Of a stretch of DNA of 64,000 bases, positions 50,519-57,947 are shown in pieces. The stretch is taken from contig NZ_JACAWV010000008.1 of the NCBI RefSeq assembly GCF_013390595.1, positions 744,001-808,000 of the forward strand, written 5' to 3'. How positions within the stretch are numbered: the stretch's first letter is position 1; every line of letters starts with the position of its first letter. The position numbers and the translations under genes were made by a program. Source of the DNA: Rhizobium sp. RM. GTDB taxonomy: Bacteria; Pseudomonadota; Alphaproteobacteria; Rhizobiales; Rhizobiaceae. The notes under the pieces were generated by a model, which did not search any database, was not told the origin of the DNA, and saw only the letters and a program-made list of their open reading frames with translations.

Positions 50519-51253
50519 ATGTCGTCTTTTCGCAATATTGTTTTTACGTCGGTGCTGGTCGGCTTGATTGGCGGCGTCGCCGTTTCGGCCATGCAGGCCG
50601 TTGGCACCACACCGCTGATCCTGCAGGCGGAAACCTACGAAAGCGCTGGTGGTGAAGCTCCACACAGCCATGACACAGCGCCGGCAACTGATGCACAAAC
50701 GACCGCACAGGCTCCAGCCCACACACATGAACATGACGAAGACGCCTGGGCTCCGGCTGATGGTTTCGAACGTGCGGCCTATACAGTCGCAGTCAATGTT
50801 CTGACGGCCATCGGTTATGCACTCGTCTTGACCGGCCTCTTGTCGTTGCGCGGCACCAACGGTGGTTGGCGTGAGGGCCTGTTGTGGGGTGTAGCGGGGT
50901 TTGCTGCCGTCATGCTGGCGCCGATGATCGGTCTTCCGCCAGAACTGCCTGGAAGCCCGGCTGCCGCACTCGCCGCTCGTCAAACCTGGTGGATCGCAAC
51001 CGTTGCCGCGACTGGCGGCGGTATTGCGCTGATCGCTTTCCGGCGTGAACCCTGGACGGCGGTTCTGGCTCTGGTGCTGATTATCGCGCCGCATGTGGTG
51101 GGTGCGCCGCTTCCGCCGGAAGGTGAACATGCGCTGGCGCCTCTGCCGCTGGAGCGTCAGTTCATCGTTGCCGCGACGGTGACGAGTTTCGTCTTCTGGG
51201 CATTGATTGGAACGCTGAGCGCCTTCTTCCTGAAGCGTTTCCAGTCGGTTTGA
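50519..51253 (+). CDS. cbtA: CbtA, cobalt transporter membrane subunit
   Basis: This is a 244-residue membrane protein with about five helices. After helix 1 there is a His/Asp-rich loop (HSHDTAPATDAQ..HTHEHDEDAW, residues about 48-75), a plausible external metal-gathering segment. The helical core contains LLWGVAGFAAVMLAPMIGLPPELPG, the CbtA family signature. With CbtB it is predicted to import Co2+ for cobalamin synthesis. GAGGGGGAAATTGC precedes the ATG. The next gene starts 4 bases after the stop. Confidence 0.9.
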   Translation: MSSFRNIVFTSVLVGLIGGVAVSAMQAVGTTPLILQAETYESAGGEAPHSHDTAPATDAQTTAQAPAHTHEHDEDAWAPADGFERAAYTVAVNVLTAIGYALVLTGLLSLRGTNGGWREGLLWGVAGFAAVMLAPMIGLPPELPGSPAAALAARQTWWIATVAATGGGIALIAFRREPWTAVLALVLIIAPHVVGAPLPPEGEHALAPLPLERQFIVAATVTSFVFWALIGTLSAFFLKRFQSV

Positions 51254-51257
51254 CACC

Positions 51258-51575
51258 ATGCGGGACGCGGCAGAATGGAGCGACGAACTCGACGCGCTGC
51301 GTTTCGCCGTTCCCGGTCACGGCGCGACCTGCGCCGTGCACCGCCTGGCCTTCAAGGCGTTGTTGAAGGGCGAGCCGGATCAGATGGCCGTTCTTGAGTA
51401 TTTTCAGCAACACAGTGTCGAGTTCATTGCCGCTGCAAAGGCCAAGATCGCCCGCCTGGACCTTCCTCTCGATCGCAGTCTGCATCTCAACAGCCGCGAT
51501 ATTCGTCGCGTGTTAGCTGGCGAGGGCGACGCTGTTACCCCTCGCATCTGCCGCGTTCTGGATCGCGGCAGATAG
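51258..51575 (+). CDS. Small protein of the cobalt operon, DUF1488-like
   Basis: This is a 105-residue soluble protein. LDALRFAVPGHGATCAVHRLAFKALL, FQQHSVEFIAAAKAKIARLDL and SRDIRRVL together resemble the DUF1488 pattern, but the match is loose and I am not sure. It contains two Cys (GATCAVH, RICRVL) and several His that could handle metal. It starts 4 bases after cbtA, so it is translated from the same riboswitch-controlled mRNA. A function in cobalt delivery or cobaltochelation would be guesswork. Alternatively it is unrelated and just co-transcribed. Confidence 0.75.
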   Translation: MRDAAEWSDELDALRFAVPGHGATCAVHRLAFKALLKGEPDQMAVLEYFQQHSVEFIAAAKAKIARLDLPLDRSLHLNSRDIRRVLAGEGDAVTPRICRVLDRGR

Positions 51576-51583
51576 CTTCTGTC

Positions 51584-52153
51584 CTACTTCGTGTGTTCCG
51601 CTGCGAAAATTCTCAATTCCGCTTCGGCCTCCGGACCAAAGAGGCCAAGGGCTTTGAGAATTTCCGTTGCGAAACTGACCGGTGCGCTGCCCGGTGCCGT
51701 GACGATACCGCCGTCGCTGACGGCTTGCGGTTGATCGCGATAAAGACCTTCACCCAGATAGGCTTGATAGGCACGATGCGATGCCAGCGAGTTGCCGGTA
51801 TGAGCGACATCGTTGAGGATGCCGGTTCCCGCAAGTGCGCTTGCGGCGGCGCAGATCCCACCGATCACACGCCCCCCGTTTCGAAACCGGTGCACAAGGT
51901 CACTGATATCCGCGGCCTCGCCTTTTTCCCAACTGAGACCACCGGGGATCACCAGGGCATCGATATTATCTGGATCAAGCGCGTCGTAGCGCATGTCGGG
52001 TACGACGTGCATCCCGCCCATGGAAACCACCGGCTGTCCGCTTGGCGACGCATGAACGATGTTCACGCCCAGATAGCGGCGGGCTGCTGCGGTGAGCAGT
52101 GCGGGCTCCCAGTCGGCAAAGTCTTGCGCCAAGGCGATAGCGATCCGAGTCAT
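51584..52153 (-). CDS. DJ-1/PfpI-family protein
   Basis: This is a 189-residue protein: IDALVIPGGLSWEKG (catalytic Glu region) and GICAAASALAGTG with the nucleophile-elbow Cys. The overall pattern matches the DJ-1/PfpI superfamily, members of which act as glyoxalase III, deglycase-like or peptidase enzymes. The exact activity is open. It is followed upstream on the same strand by a GNAT gene with 21 bases between, so the two form one leftward operon. Confidence 0.85.
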   Translation of the reverse strand: MTRIAIALAQDFADWEPALLTAAARRYLGVNIVHASPSGQPVVSMGGMHVVPDMRYDALDPDNIDALVIPGGLSWEKGEAADISDLVHRFRNGGRVIGGICAAASALAGTGILNDVAHTGNSLASHRAYQAYLGEGLYRDQPQAVSDGGIVTAPGSAPVSFATEILKALGLFGPEAEAELRIFAAEHTK

Positions 52154-52174
52154 GGCCTTCTCCGTTGAGGATAA

Positions 52175-52663
52175 TCAGGCGATGGATTGCATGTAACGCA
52201 TGCCGGTGACGGGGCGCGGCACGAAATCCATGTTTTCATAGAAACGATGGGCAGCGACGTTGCCGGTAGCCGCACCAACGGAAAGGTAGTCGCATCCGAG
52301 GCGCTTGGCGATATCGCGAGCCCGCGATACGAGGTGCTGCCCGGTTCCATGGCCGCGATGGCCGTCACGCACGAAGAGATGGTGCAGTTCAAGGCCGCGT
52401 CGACCTTCCTGCGCCCTGTAGAGCGGCAGAAGCAGTGCGTAACCGATCAGCTCGCCGTCCGCTTCAGCAACAAGACCGTGAACCCAGGGAAGGGCGCCAA
52501 ACAGATCGCGTTCCAGCTTTTCGGGTGTCATCACAGATGCATCACCGTGATGAGCGGCAAGCAAGGTGATCATTTCGTTGAGTTCGGGAAGATCGGTCTT
52601 GCGCGCGCCGCGAATGATGACGACGGGCGGTCTGGGCAGTGTAAGGGCGCTATCTTCGGTCAT
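52175..52663 (-). CDS. GNAT-family N-acetyltransferase
   Basis: This is a 162-residue protein with VVIIRGARKTDLPELNEMITLLAAHHGD (N-terminal GNAT helix region) and LFVRDGHRGHGTGQHLVSRARDIAKRLGCDYLSVGAATGNVAAHRFYENMDF (acetyl-CoA pyrophosphate loop R-G-H-G-T-G and strand 5/6). It resembles diamine/aminoglycoside-type acetyltransferases; the substrate is unknown. It is the first gene of a leftward pair with the DJ-1-like gene. Confidence 0.85.
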   Translation of the reverse strand: MTEDSALTLPRPPVVIIRGARKTDLPELNEMITLLAAHHGDASVMTPEKLERDLFGALPWVHGLVAEADGELIGYALLLPLYRAQEGRRGLELHHLFVRDGHRGHGTGQHLVSRARDIAKRLGCDYLSVGAATGNVAAHRFYENMDFVPRPVTGMRYMQSIA

Positions 52664-52714
52664 TTTTCTGGTCCTTCGGTTCTATTTTTGCCGTCAGGAC
52701 GCTTGAAAACAACA

Positions 52715-52734
52715 AAGCCGCCTGACGGCGGCTT
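52715..52734 (-). terminator. Terminator of the prolyl aminopeptidase gene
   Basis: AAGCCGCC / GGCGGCTT with a TGAC loop. Read leftward, the stem is followed by TTTGTTGTTTT, a good intrinsic terminator 125 bases after the pip stop codon. In the other direction the tail is poor. Confidence 0.8.
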
Positions 52735-52858
52735 GTTGACAATATGATCTGTCGAGCCGCCCTTTACAGGTAGGCCCAAAAGTACGAGCAGGAGATGGGT
52801 GCGCGTTCGTTGATCATGCGCAATGGATGCTCTCGAATCGGAAATCTGTCAAGGCCGT

Positions 52859-53806
52859 TTACAATGCAAATCGTGCGGTCGCTGAAAGAATGGCATCTTC
52901 CATCCCCGTGTCACTCGTTGCGTGCCCGGCGCCGTCGACGAGTACGAGTTCACTCCCAGGCCAGGCGGCAGCAAGTTCAAAGGCGGTCACAGGCGGACCC
53001 TGCAAATCCTGCGTGCCCTGAACAAGCACGCCAGGGATGCCCGCGAGCACCTCTGCCTCTCGGATCAAGGCCCCGTCCTCAATCCAGGCGGCGTGTTGGA
53101 AATAATGCGCACAAAGGCGCGCGCGGGTTAGCCTGTAACCATTGTCTTGCCATTTCGCAGGAAAGGCAGCCCCGGGCGAGGATGTTATCGAGCCGGATTC
53201 CCAAAGGTGCCATTCCAACGCGGCGGCTTCGCGAATGGTGACATCGGCATCGGTCAGGAGCTTGTAGTAGGCTGCTACCGGATCGCACTGCATCTCCGCA
53301 TCCGGTATGGCGGCGATAAATCGCTGCCACTGCCGGGGGAGAAAAATCGATAGGCCTTTGTAGAGCCACTCGATTTCCATTTTTCGCGTTGTGGTGACGC
53401 CGGCCAGCACCATGGCGCGGACATGTCGGGGGAAGCGTTGGGCATAGGCCAGCGCCAAGGTCGTCCCCCACGACGTGCCAAACACCATCCAGCTTTCAAT
53501 GCCGATGGATGCCCTGATGGCCTCCATATCGTCGATCAGATGATGAGTCGTATTATGTTCGAGGCTCTTCGCTGCGTTCGGGGTGCTGAGCCCGCATCCT
53601 CGTTGGTCGAACTGTATGATGTGATAACGCGACGGATCGAAATATCGCCGCGCTGATGCCGACATGCCGGAACCAGGACCGCCATGCAGCAGCAGAGCTG
53701 GAAGTCCCTTTGGCGTACCAGACAGGGCCACGTGCAGTCGGTGTCCATCGGAAACGTCGAGGAACCGCGTTTCATAGGGTTCGATGGCGGGGAAGATTTC
53801 GGTCAT
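52859..53806 (-). CDS. pip: Prolyl aminopeptidase
   Basis: This is a 315-residue alpha/beta hydrolase. HGGPGSGM is the HGGPG oxyanion motif diagnostic of proline iminopeptidases, FDQRGCGLSTP follows, GTSWGTTLAL has the nucleophilic Ser (here with Thr instead of the usual Gly at one position), and VLVQGTQDLQGPP and GAGHAT bear Asp and His. It removes N-terminal proline from peptides. The ATG at 53806 gives the family N-terminus (MTEIFPAIEPYETRFLDVSDGH). The protein has no signal peptide, so it is cytoplasmic. Confidence 0.9.
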   Translation of the reverse strand: MTEIFPAIEPYETRFLDVSDGHRLHVALSGTPKGLPALLLHGGPGSGMSASARRYFDPSRYHIIQFDQRGCGLSTPNAAKSLEHNTTHHLIDDMEAIRASIGIESWMVFGTSWGTTLALAYAQRFPRHVRAMVLAGVTTTRKMEIEWLYKGLSIFLPRQWQRFIAAIPDAEMQCDPVAAYYKLLTDADVTIREAAALEWHLWESGSITSSPGAAFPAKWQDNGYRLTRARLCAHYFQHAAWIEDGALIREAEVLAGIPGVLVQGTQDLQGPPVTAFELAAAWPGSELVLVDGAGHATSDTGMEDAILSATARFAL

Positions 53807-53878
53807 GCAGCCTATCTCTTTGAGGGGAGAGGAGCGCAGTACATGCGGTGAGTGACAGTTGCGTGTCACCAGCCAAGG

Positions 53879-54292
53879 TCAATGTTCGCCGTGGCACATG
53901 CCGTGGTCGGAGAGCGCGCGGATCACATAGCAATCCTCGATCGAATGGCCGTCGCAGTGCGAGACGATACGCTCAAGCTCATGTTCGAGCTTTTTCAGCC
54001 GCGCAATTTTTTCTCGGACGTCTGCGAGATGTTCGGCGGCGATACGGTCCGCACCCTCGCAGGGCATTTCGCGGTGTTGGCTGAGCGCAATGAGTTCGCG
54101 AATAGTGTCGATATTAAGTCCGAGATCGCGGGCATGGCGGATGAAGGCCAGACGTTCCAGATCGGTCTTTTCGTAACGGCGCTGATTGCCCTCGGAGCGA
54201 TCCGCCTCGCGGATAAGTCCCATCTGTTCGTAATAGCGGATGGTCGGCACCTTGACGCCGGTGCGTTTGGAAAGTTCACCGATCGAATACAT
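53879..54292 (-). CDS. MerR-family metal regulator, ZntR/CadR-like
   Basis: This is a 137-residue protein. The N-terminal winged helix is typical MerR: MYSIGELSKRTGVKVPTIRYYEQMGLI, followed by RRYEKTDLERLAFIRHARDLGL. The dimerisation helix includes REMPCEGA; the metal-binding loop is VSHCDGHSIEDC, with another Cys in GMCHGEH at the tail. Cys near residue 77 and Cys/His/Cys in the loop match the ligands of Zn-sensing ZntR; a Cd/Pb sensor is possible. Such proteins activate promoters with long spacers like the one before zntA 32 kb away. Its own 12-bp dyad stands directly upstream. Confidence 0.85.
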   Translation of the reverse strand: MYSIGELSKRTGVKVPTIRYYEQMGLIREADRSEGNQRRYEKTDLERLAFIRHARDLGLNIDTIRELIALSQHREMPCEGADRIAAEHLADVREKIARLKKLEHELERIVSHCDGHSIEDCYVIRALSDHGMCHGEH

Positions 54293-54327
54293 CTATCTCT
54301 CCAGAGCTATAGTGACTGGAGAGATAG
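54293..54327. promoter_or_regulatory. Inverted repeat at the merR promoter
   Basis: CTATCTCTCCAG (54293-54304) is repeated in inverse at 54316-54327 (CTGGAGAGATAG) with 11 bases between, directly upstream of the leftward merR ATG. The inside sequence (CTATAG-TGA-CTGGAG) also reads as a degenerate MerR-type operator. The repeat touches the start codon, so it may control transcription and, if transcribed, translation. Confidence 0.6.
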
Positions 54328-54350
54328 GTTTTTCCTGGAGAATTGCAATA

Positions 54351-54839
54351 TTACAGCGACAATACCGTCCGCTGTTCGTCACCGGCCTGCTCGGCTTTTT
54401 GATTGTCAGGGTCGAGCGACCGCTTGATCACGTCTGCAATCTTGTCCTCGATGGCCTTGCGTTCGTCAGCCGGCATTGCCGCAAGTTCGTCTTCCGAAAT
54501 ACCCATCTGCTCAAGAGCTCTTGCGCGGATCATTTCGGCAGGCGTCATTTGCGACCATTCCTGCAGTTCGGCCAGCAGGCGGTCGTCGGAAGAGGTGTCT
54601 GCCGCCTCGCCCGAGAGCGTGGTACGGACCGCATTCGCGCTGTCCAGTTCCCAAAGTGCAGAAGCAAGAGACGAAGAGCTGATGCTGGCGATGCTGTCGC
54701 CACTGTCGGATGCGGACTGGCCGGCGGTGGCTGGTTGCGCCGTCGACACGCTGGGAGAGGTGAACCCGGCATCGGCTATCGACTCACGCGTTCTGTATCG
54801 TGTCAGATAGTAGCTGTCTGAAGTCGAGATGGTGGTCAC
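54351..54839 (-). CDS. Hypothetical protein with SLAxxLW-SANA motif, C-terminal helical domain
   Basis: This is a 162-residue protein whose function I do not recognise. The GTG at 54839 follows a strong GGAAGGAG. Residues 1-60 are Ser/Thr-rich and probably disordered. A motif SSSLASALWELDSANAVR stands near residue 55-72. The C-terminal part (about 95-150: MTPAEMIRARALEQMGISEDELAAMPADERKAIEDKI) is helical and of a kind seen repeated in alphaproteobacterial hypotheticals. No signal peptide or membrane helix is seen. It is divergent from dmeR with about 150 bases between. A second protein with the same motif lies on the other side of dmeRF. Confidence 0.75.
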   Translation of the reverse strand: MTTISTSDSYYLTRYRTRESIADAGFTSPSVSTAQPATAGQSASDSGDSIASISSSSLASALWELDSANAVRTTLSGEAADTSSDDRLLAELQEWSQMTPAEMIRARALEQMGISEDELAAMPADERKAIEDKIADVIKRSLDPDNQKAEQAGDEQRTVLSL

Positions 54840-54952
54840 TGCGATTCTCCTTCCTGCGACCCGAATGACCAACAGGTAGATTCCGAAGCATTCGCGAGGG
54901 TTGCGTCCCACCGGCGCAGCGCAAGAGAATGCAGCTTCTCATTCTGATATCC

Positions 54953-54978
54953 TTATAGTATACCCCCCTATTCTATAT
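54953..54978 (+). promoter_or_regulatory. Putative DmeR operator (C-tract with A/T-rich inverted flanks)
   Basis: ATAG-TATA-CCCCCC-TATT-CTAT, centred at about 54965, lies just before the dmeR Shine-Dalgarno. RcnR/DmeR-type CsoR-family repressors bind a G/C-tract flanked by A/T-rich half-sites, and this matches. Repression of dmeRF in the absence of Co/Ni is expected. Confidence 0.75.
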
Positions 54979-54989
54979 GGAGGGTGACG

Positions 54990-55262
54990 ATGTCCCACAC
55001 GATCAGAGACAAGGACAAGCTTCTGGCTCGCATCCGCCGCCTCAAAGGGCAGATGGAGGCCGTGGAACGAGCGCTTGAGGCGGGCAAGCCCTGCGGTGAC
55101 GTCCTGCAACTGTTGGCGTCCGTGCGTGGTGCCCTGACCGGTCTGACAGGGGAAATCATGCAGGAGCACCTGCATGAGCATGTCGTGCATGCTGAAAATG
55201 AAGACGAGCGGGCAAAGGCGGCGGAAGAGCTGGCTGCGGTGCTCAAGACCTATATCCGGTAA
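54990..55262 (+). CDS. dmeR: DmeR, Co/Ni-sensing CsoR/RcnR-family repressor
   Basis: This is a 90-residue all-helical regulator. It begins MSHTIRDKDKLLARIRRLKGQMEAVERALEAGKPCGDVLQLLASVRGAL; the early His (S-H-T) and Cys35 in GKPCGD with His residues in MQEHLHEHVVHA build the Co/Ni site of RcnR/DmeR proteins, differing from the Cu-sensing CsoR pattern. It is read with dmeF as one operon; its stop is 21 bases from the dmeF ATG. GGAGGG stands at correct distance. Confidence 0.9.
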   Translation: MSHTIRDKDKLLARIRRLKGQMEAVERALEAGKPCGDVLQLLASVRGALTGLTGEIMQEHLHEHVVHAENEDERAKAAEELAAVLKTYIR

Positions 55263-55283
55263 TTGAAGACGGGGCGCTGCATC

Positions 55284-56282
55284 ATGACGATGACGACAGA
55301 CACATTGACAACAGCTTCACACGAGCACGTTTTTCTTGGCGATAATCACGAGCGCAACGAAAAGCGTGTCTGGATGGTCATCGCGTTGACGACGGTGATG
55401 ATGGTGGCCGAAATCGTCGCGGGCAACTGGTTCGGTTCCATGGCGCTGACCGCAGACGGCTGGCACATGTCGACCCATGCCGGTGCCATGTTGATCTCTG
55501 CACTGGCCTATATGTATGCCCGCCGCGAGATCAAAAATCCGCGCTTCACCTTCGGGACCGGCAAGTTCGGTGATCTCGCAGGTTTTGCCAGCGCGGTCGT
55601 GCTGGCCGTTGTTGCGCTGATGATTGCCTGGGAAAGCGCCCTGCGGTTTGTCTCTCCGGTCGAGATCGATTTCAATCAGGCGATCCTCGTCGCCATCATC
55701 GGTCTCATCGTCAACCTTGTCAGCGCCTGGTTGCTTAAGGATGATCATCGCCATCACATAGGTCATGACCACGATCATGGAAGTCATGCGCATCACGACA
55801 GCCACGCCCATCATGGAGATCATGCCCATCACGGTGAACACGCGCATCATGGCGGCAAGGATAACAACTTGCGCGCTGCCTACCTGCATGTGCTGGCCGA
55901 TGCACTAACCTCTGTTCTGGCCATCGTTGCGCTGCTGCTTGGCAAGTGGAATGGCTGGTCGTTTCTCGATCCTGCCATGGGCATCGTCGGCGGGTTGGTG
56001 ATTGCCCGTTGGTCGTGGGGTCTGATCCGCGTCACGGCGGCGACACTTGTTGATGCCGTGCCGATGACGGAAGATCTGCCGAAGGAAATTCGAGAGAAGG
56101 TAGAGACGGCCGAAGACCGGATTACCGATCTGCACGTCTGGCAGGTCGGCCCGGGGCATCATGCCGCAATCGTCGCCATTCGTTCCGAGGTACCAAAGGC
56201 GCCTGCCTTCTACAAACAGAAGCTTGCGGCGATACATGAGCTTTCGCACATAACGGTCGAAGTCAGTCCGCTAACGGCCTGA
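55284..56282 (+). CDS. dmeF: DmeF, cation diffusion facilitator (Co/Ni export)
   Basis: This is a 332-residue CDF transporter with six transmembrane helices. Helix 2 has the metal site HMSTHAGAM preceded by ADGW, and helix 5 has HVLADALTSVLAI (HxxxD pair). Between helices 4 and 5 lies a His-rich loop of about 38 residues, including four repeats of HAHHGx. The C-terminal cytoplasmic domain ends VSPLTA. DmeF exports Co2+ and Ni2+ in rhizobia. It follows dmeR in one operon. The start is not certain (ATG at 55284 or 55290; a TTG at 55263 is unlikely). Confidence 0.9.
   Translation: MTMTTDTLTTASHEHVFLGDNHERNEKRVWMVIALTTVMMVAEIVAGNWFGSMALTADGWHMSTHAGAMLISALAYMYARREIKNPRFTFGTGKFGDLAGFASAVVLAVVALMIAWESALRFVSPVEIDFNQAILVAIIGLIVNLVSAWLLKDDHRHHIGHDHDHGSHAHHDSHAHHGDHAHHGEHAHHGGKDNNLRAAYLHVLADALTSVLAIVALLLGKWNGWSFLDPAMGIVGGLVIARWSWGLIRVTAATLVDAVPMTEDLPKEIREKVETAEDRITDLHVWQVGPGHHAAIVAIRSEVPKAPAFYKQKLAAIHELSHITVEVSPLTA
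55785..55856 (+). repeat. Four tandem 18-bp units coding HAHH-rich repeats in dmeF
   Basis: Four consecutive 18-base units encode HAHHDS, HAHHGD, HAHHGE, HAHHGG. Codon choice alternates (CAT/CAC), so the DNA repeats are imperfect. The array could expand or contract and thereby change cytosolic metal buffering. Confidence 0.8.
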
Positions 56283-56293
56283 AAAGAATCGAC

Positions 56294-56584
56294 CTAGTCG
56301 TCGTACTCGGAATAGGCGCTTCGAACCCACTGGACCTGTGCTTCCGCCTTGTCCTCGGCGGAGGCCGGTGTGGGGCTGTCCTGATAGGTGGGGGCGTTCG
56401 CGCTGCCTACGGCCCACAGCACATTGGCCAGCGAGGTGGAGAGCACTGTACTGGAAACAGTGGGGTTGCCAGGGCCGCGCTTCACGGCCTGTTCTTCGGC
56501 GGCATTCTGTTGGCTGCCGCCCTTGTCTATGTCCCGGACACGTCCTTGATAATTGTATCCGCTGAGGCTGCTATCGATCTGCAT
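56294..56584 (-). CDS. Hypothetical protein with SLAxxLW-SANA motif (small)
   Basis: This is a 96-residue protein of unknown function, with ATG at 56584. The N-terminus (MQIDSSLSGYNYQGRVRDI) is Ser/Tyr/Arg-rich; residues 30-45 are basic; then STSLANVLWAVGSANAPTYQ near residues 50-69 matches the SSSLASALWELDSANAVR element of the protein at 54351-54839. The C-terminus is acidic (AEAQVQWVRSAYSEYDD). No signal peptide or membrane segment is visible. It converges with dmeF (11 bases between stops). Longer upstream frames to 56725 lack support. Confidence 0.7.
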   Translation of the reverse strand: MQIDSSLSGYNYQGRVRDIDKGGSQQNAAEEQAVKRGPGNPTVSSTVLSTSLANVLWAVGSANAPTYQDSPTPASAEDKAEAQVQWVRSAYSEYDD

Positions 56585-56831
56585 GGCAGTGATTCCGCGT
56601 TTAAAAGTTAACAAATGGTTAACGCGGACAGCTTGTGCGAAGCTTGCAGATGCTGCGTTGCAGCGACGTATTGGCTTGACAGCAGAGGAAGTGCTGCTTC
56701 GTTTTTGCGTTTCCGGGGCTTGCAAAACAGCAAAATGACGGGAGCCGGACCGATTCCCTCAAAAAACGCCGCGCGTCCTTTCGAACGCACGGCACTTGAA
56801 TAGTCGCGTATGGCGCATCGCAATACGCCAA

Positions 56832-57947
56832 TCAGGCCAGTTGTTTCTCCGGCGCTTTCTCCGGGGTCTCGTCGTCTGCTACGACCTGATCTTCCGGTTC
56901 CTGATCAGGCTCTGCTTCCGGTTCCTGCGCTGCAGGCGTTACCATCGCAGCCACCAGGGTTTCGATGCCAATGGTGCCGACCGGCTTGCCATCTTCGTCA
57001 ACCACGTGCGCGGTTGTTTCATTGGCTTCGGAAAGATCGCGAGCAATGGTTTCCAGCGTTGCCGTTTCCGGCACCGGCATACCTTCCGGCTTGGCCACCA
57101 GCGGCTCCATTACCGTCGTCGCCTGCAACACACGGCCGCGATTGACGTCACGCACGAAGTCGCTGACATAGCCGTCGGCCGGCGAAAGGATGATGCTCTG
57201 GCCGTCACCCTGCTGCACGACTTCGCCGTCTTTCAGAATGGCGATGTGATCTCCCAGACGCAGCGCTTCATCCAGATCGTGGGTGATGAACACGACCGTC
57301 TTTTGCAGTTCCTGCTGCAGTTCAAGCAGCATCGTCTGCATGTCGACACGGATCAGAGGGTCAAGCGCCGAATAGGCTTCGTCCATCAGCAGAATGTCGG
57401 CGTCATTGCTCAGTGCGCGGGCAAGGCCAACGCGCTGCTGCATGCCGCCGGAAAGCTGGTTCGGGTAGTAATCCTCATATCCTGCCAGGCCGACCCGCTC
57501 CAGCCAGTAACGGCCTTTCTCTTCGCTCGTCTTGCGCGGCACGCCCTGGATATCGAGTCCGTAGACGCTGTTTTCCAGCACGGTACGGTGCGGTAGCAGG
57601 CCGAACTTCTGGAACACCATTGCCGTCTTGTGGCGGCGAAACTGGCGTAGCGCCGAGGCATTCATCGAGCAGATGTCTTCCCCGTCATACAATACCTCGC
57701 CGGCGGTCGGGTCGATCAACCGGTTGATGTGACGGATCAGGGTGGATTTACCGGAGCCCGAAAGACCCATCACAACAGTAATCTTGCCGCCCGGCATAGT
57801 GATGTTGATGTTGTTCAGACCGAGCACGTGGTTGTGCTTGTCGTTCAGCTCGGTCTTGTCCATGCCGGCGCGAACCGCTTCGAGATATTTCTCAGGATGC
57901 TTGCCGAAGATCTTGTAGAGATTCTTGATTTCGATGCTTTTAGCCAT
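56832..57947 (-). CDS. proV: Betaine/proline-type ABC transporter ATPase (ProV/OpuAA-like) with CBS domain
   Basis: This is a 371-residue protein: Walker A GLSGSGKST (residues about 61-69), signature LSGGMQQRVGLAR, Walker B ILLMDEAYSALDPL and the switch His in VFITHD. After residue 270, a CBS-like region (PLVAKPEGMPVPETATLETIARDL, VVDEDGKPVGTIG) precedes an acidic tail of about 35 residues. The CBS part is the osmosensor or regulatory unit of ProV/OpuA transporters. It overlaps the permease gene by 8 bases, giving translational coupling. It powers uptake of glycine betaine, choline or proline betaine; the exact substrate is not clear. Confidence 0.88.
   Translation of the reverse strand: MAKSIEIKNLYKIFGKHPEKYLEAVRAGMDKTELNDKHNHVLGLNNINITMPGGKITVVMGLSGSGKSTLIRHINRLIDPTAGEVLYDGEDICSMNASALRQFRRHKTAMVFQKFGLLPHRTVLENSVYGLDIQGVPRKTSEEKGRYWLERVGLAGYEDYYPNQLSGGMQQRVGLARALSNDADILLMDEAYSALDPLIRVDMQTMLLELQQELQKTVVFITHDLDEALRLGDHIAILKDGEVVQQGDGQSIILSPADGYVSDFVRDVNRGRVLQATTVMEPLVAKPEGMPVPETATLETIARDLSEANETTAHVVDEDGKPVGTIGIETLVAAMVTPAAQEPEAEPDQEPEDQVVADDETPEKAPEKQLA

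Noticed and set aside
55785-55856. CRISPR-like repeat
   Set aside because: The 18-base units have no spacers and encode HAHH repeats inside the dmeF reading frame.
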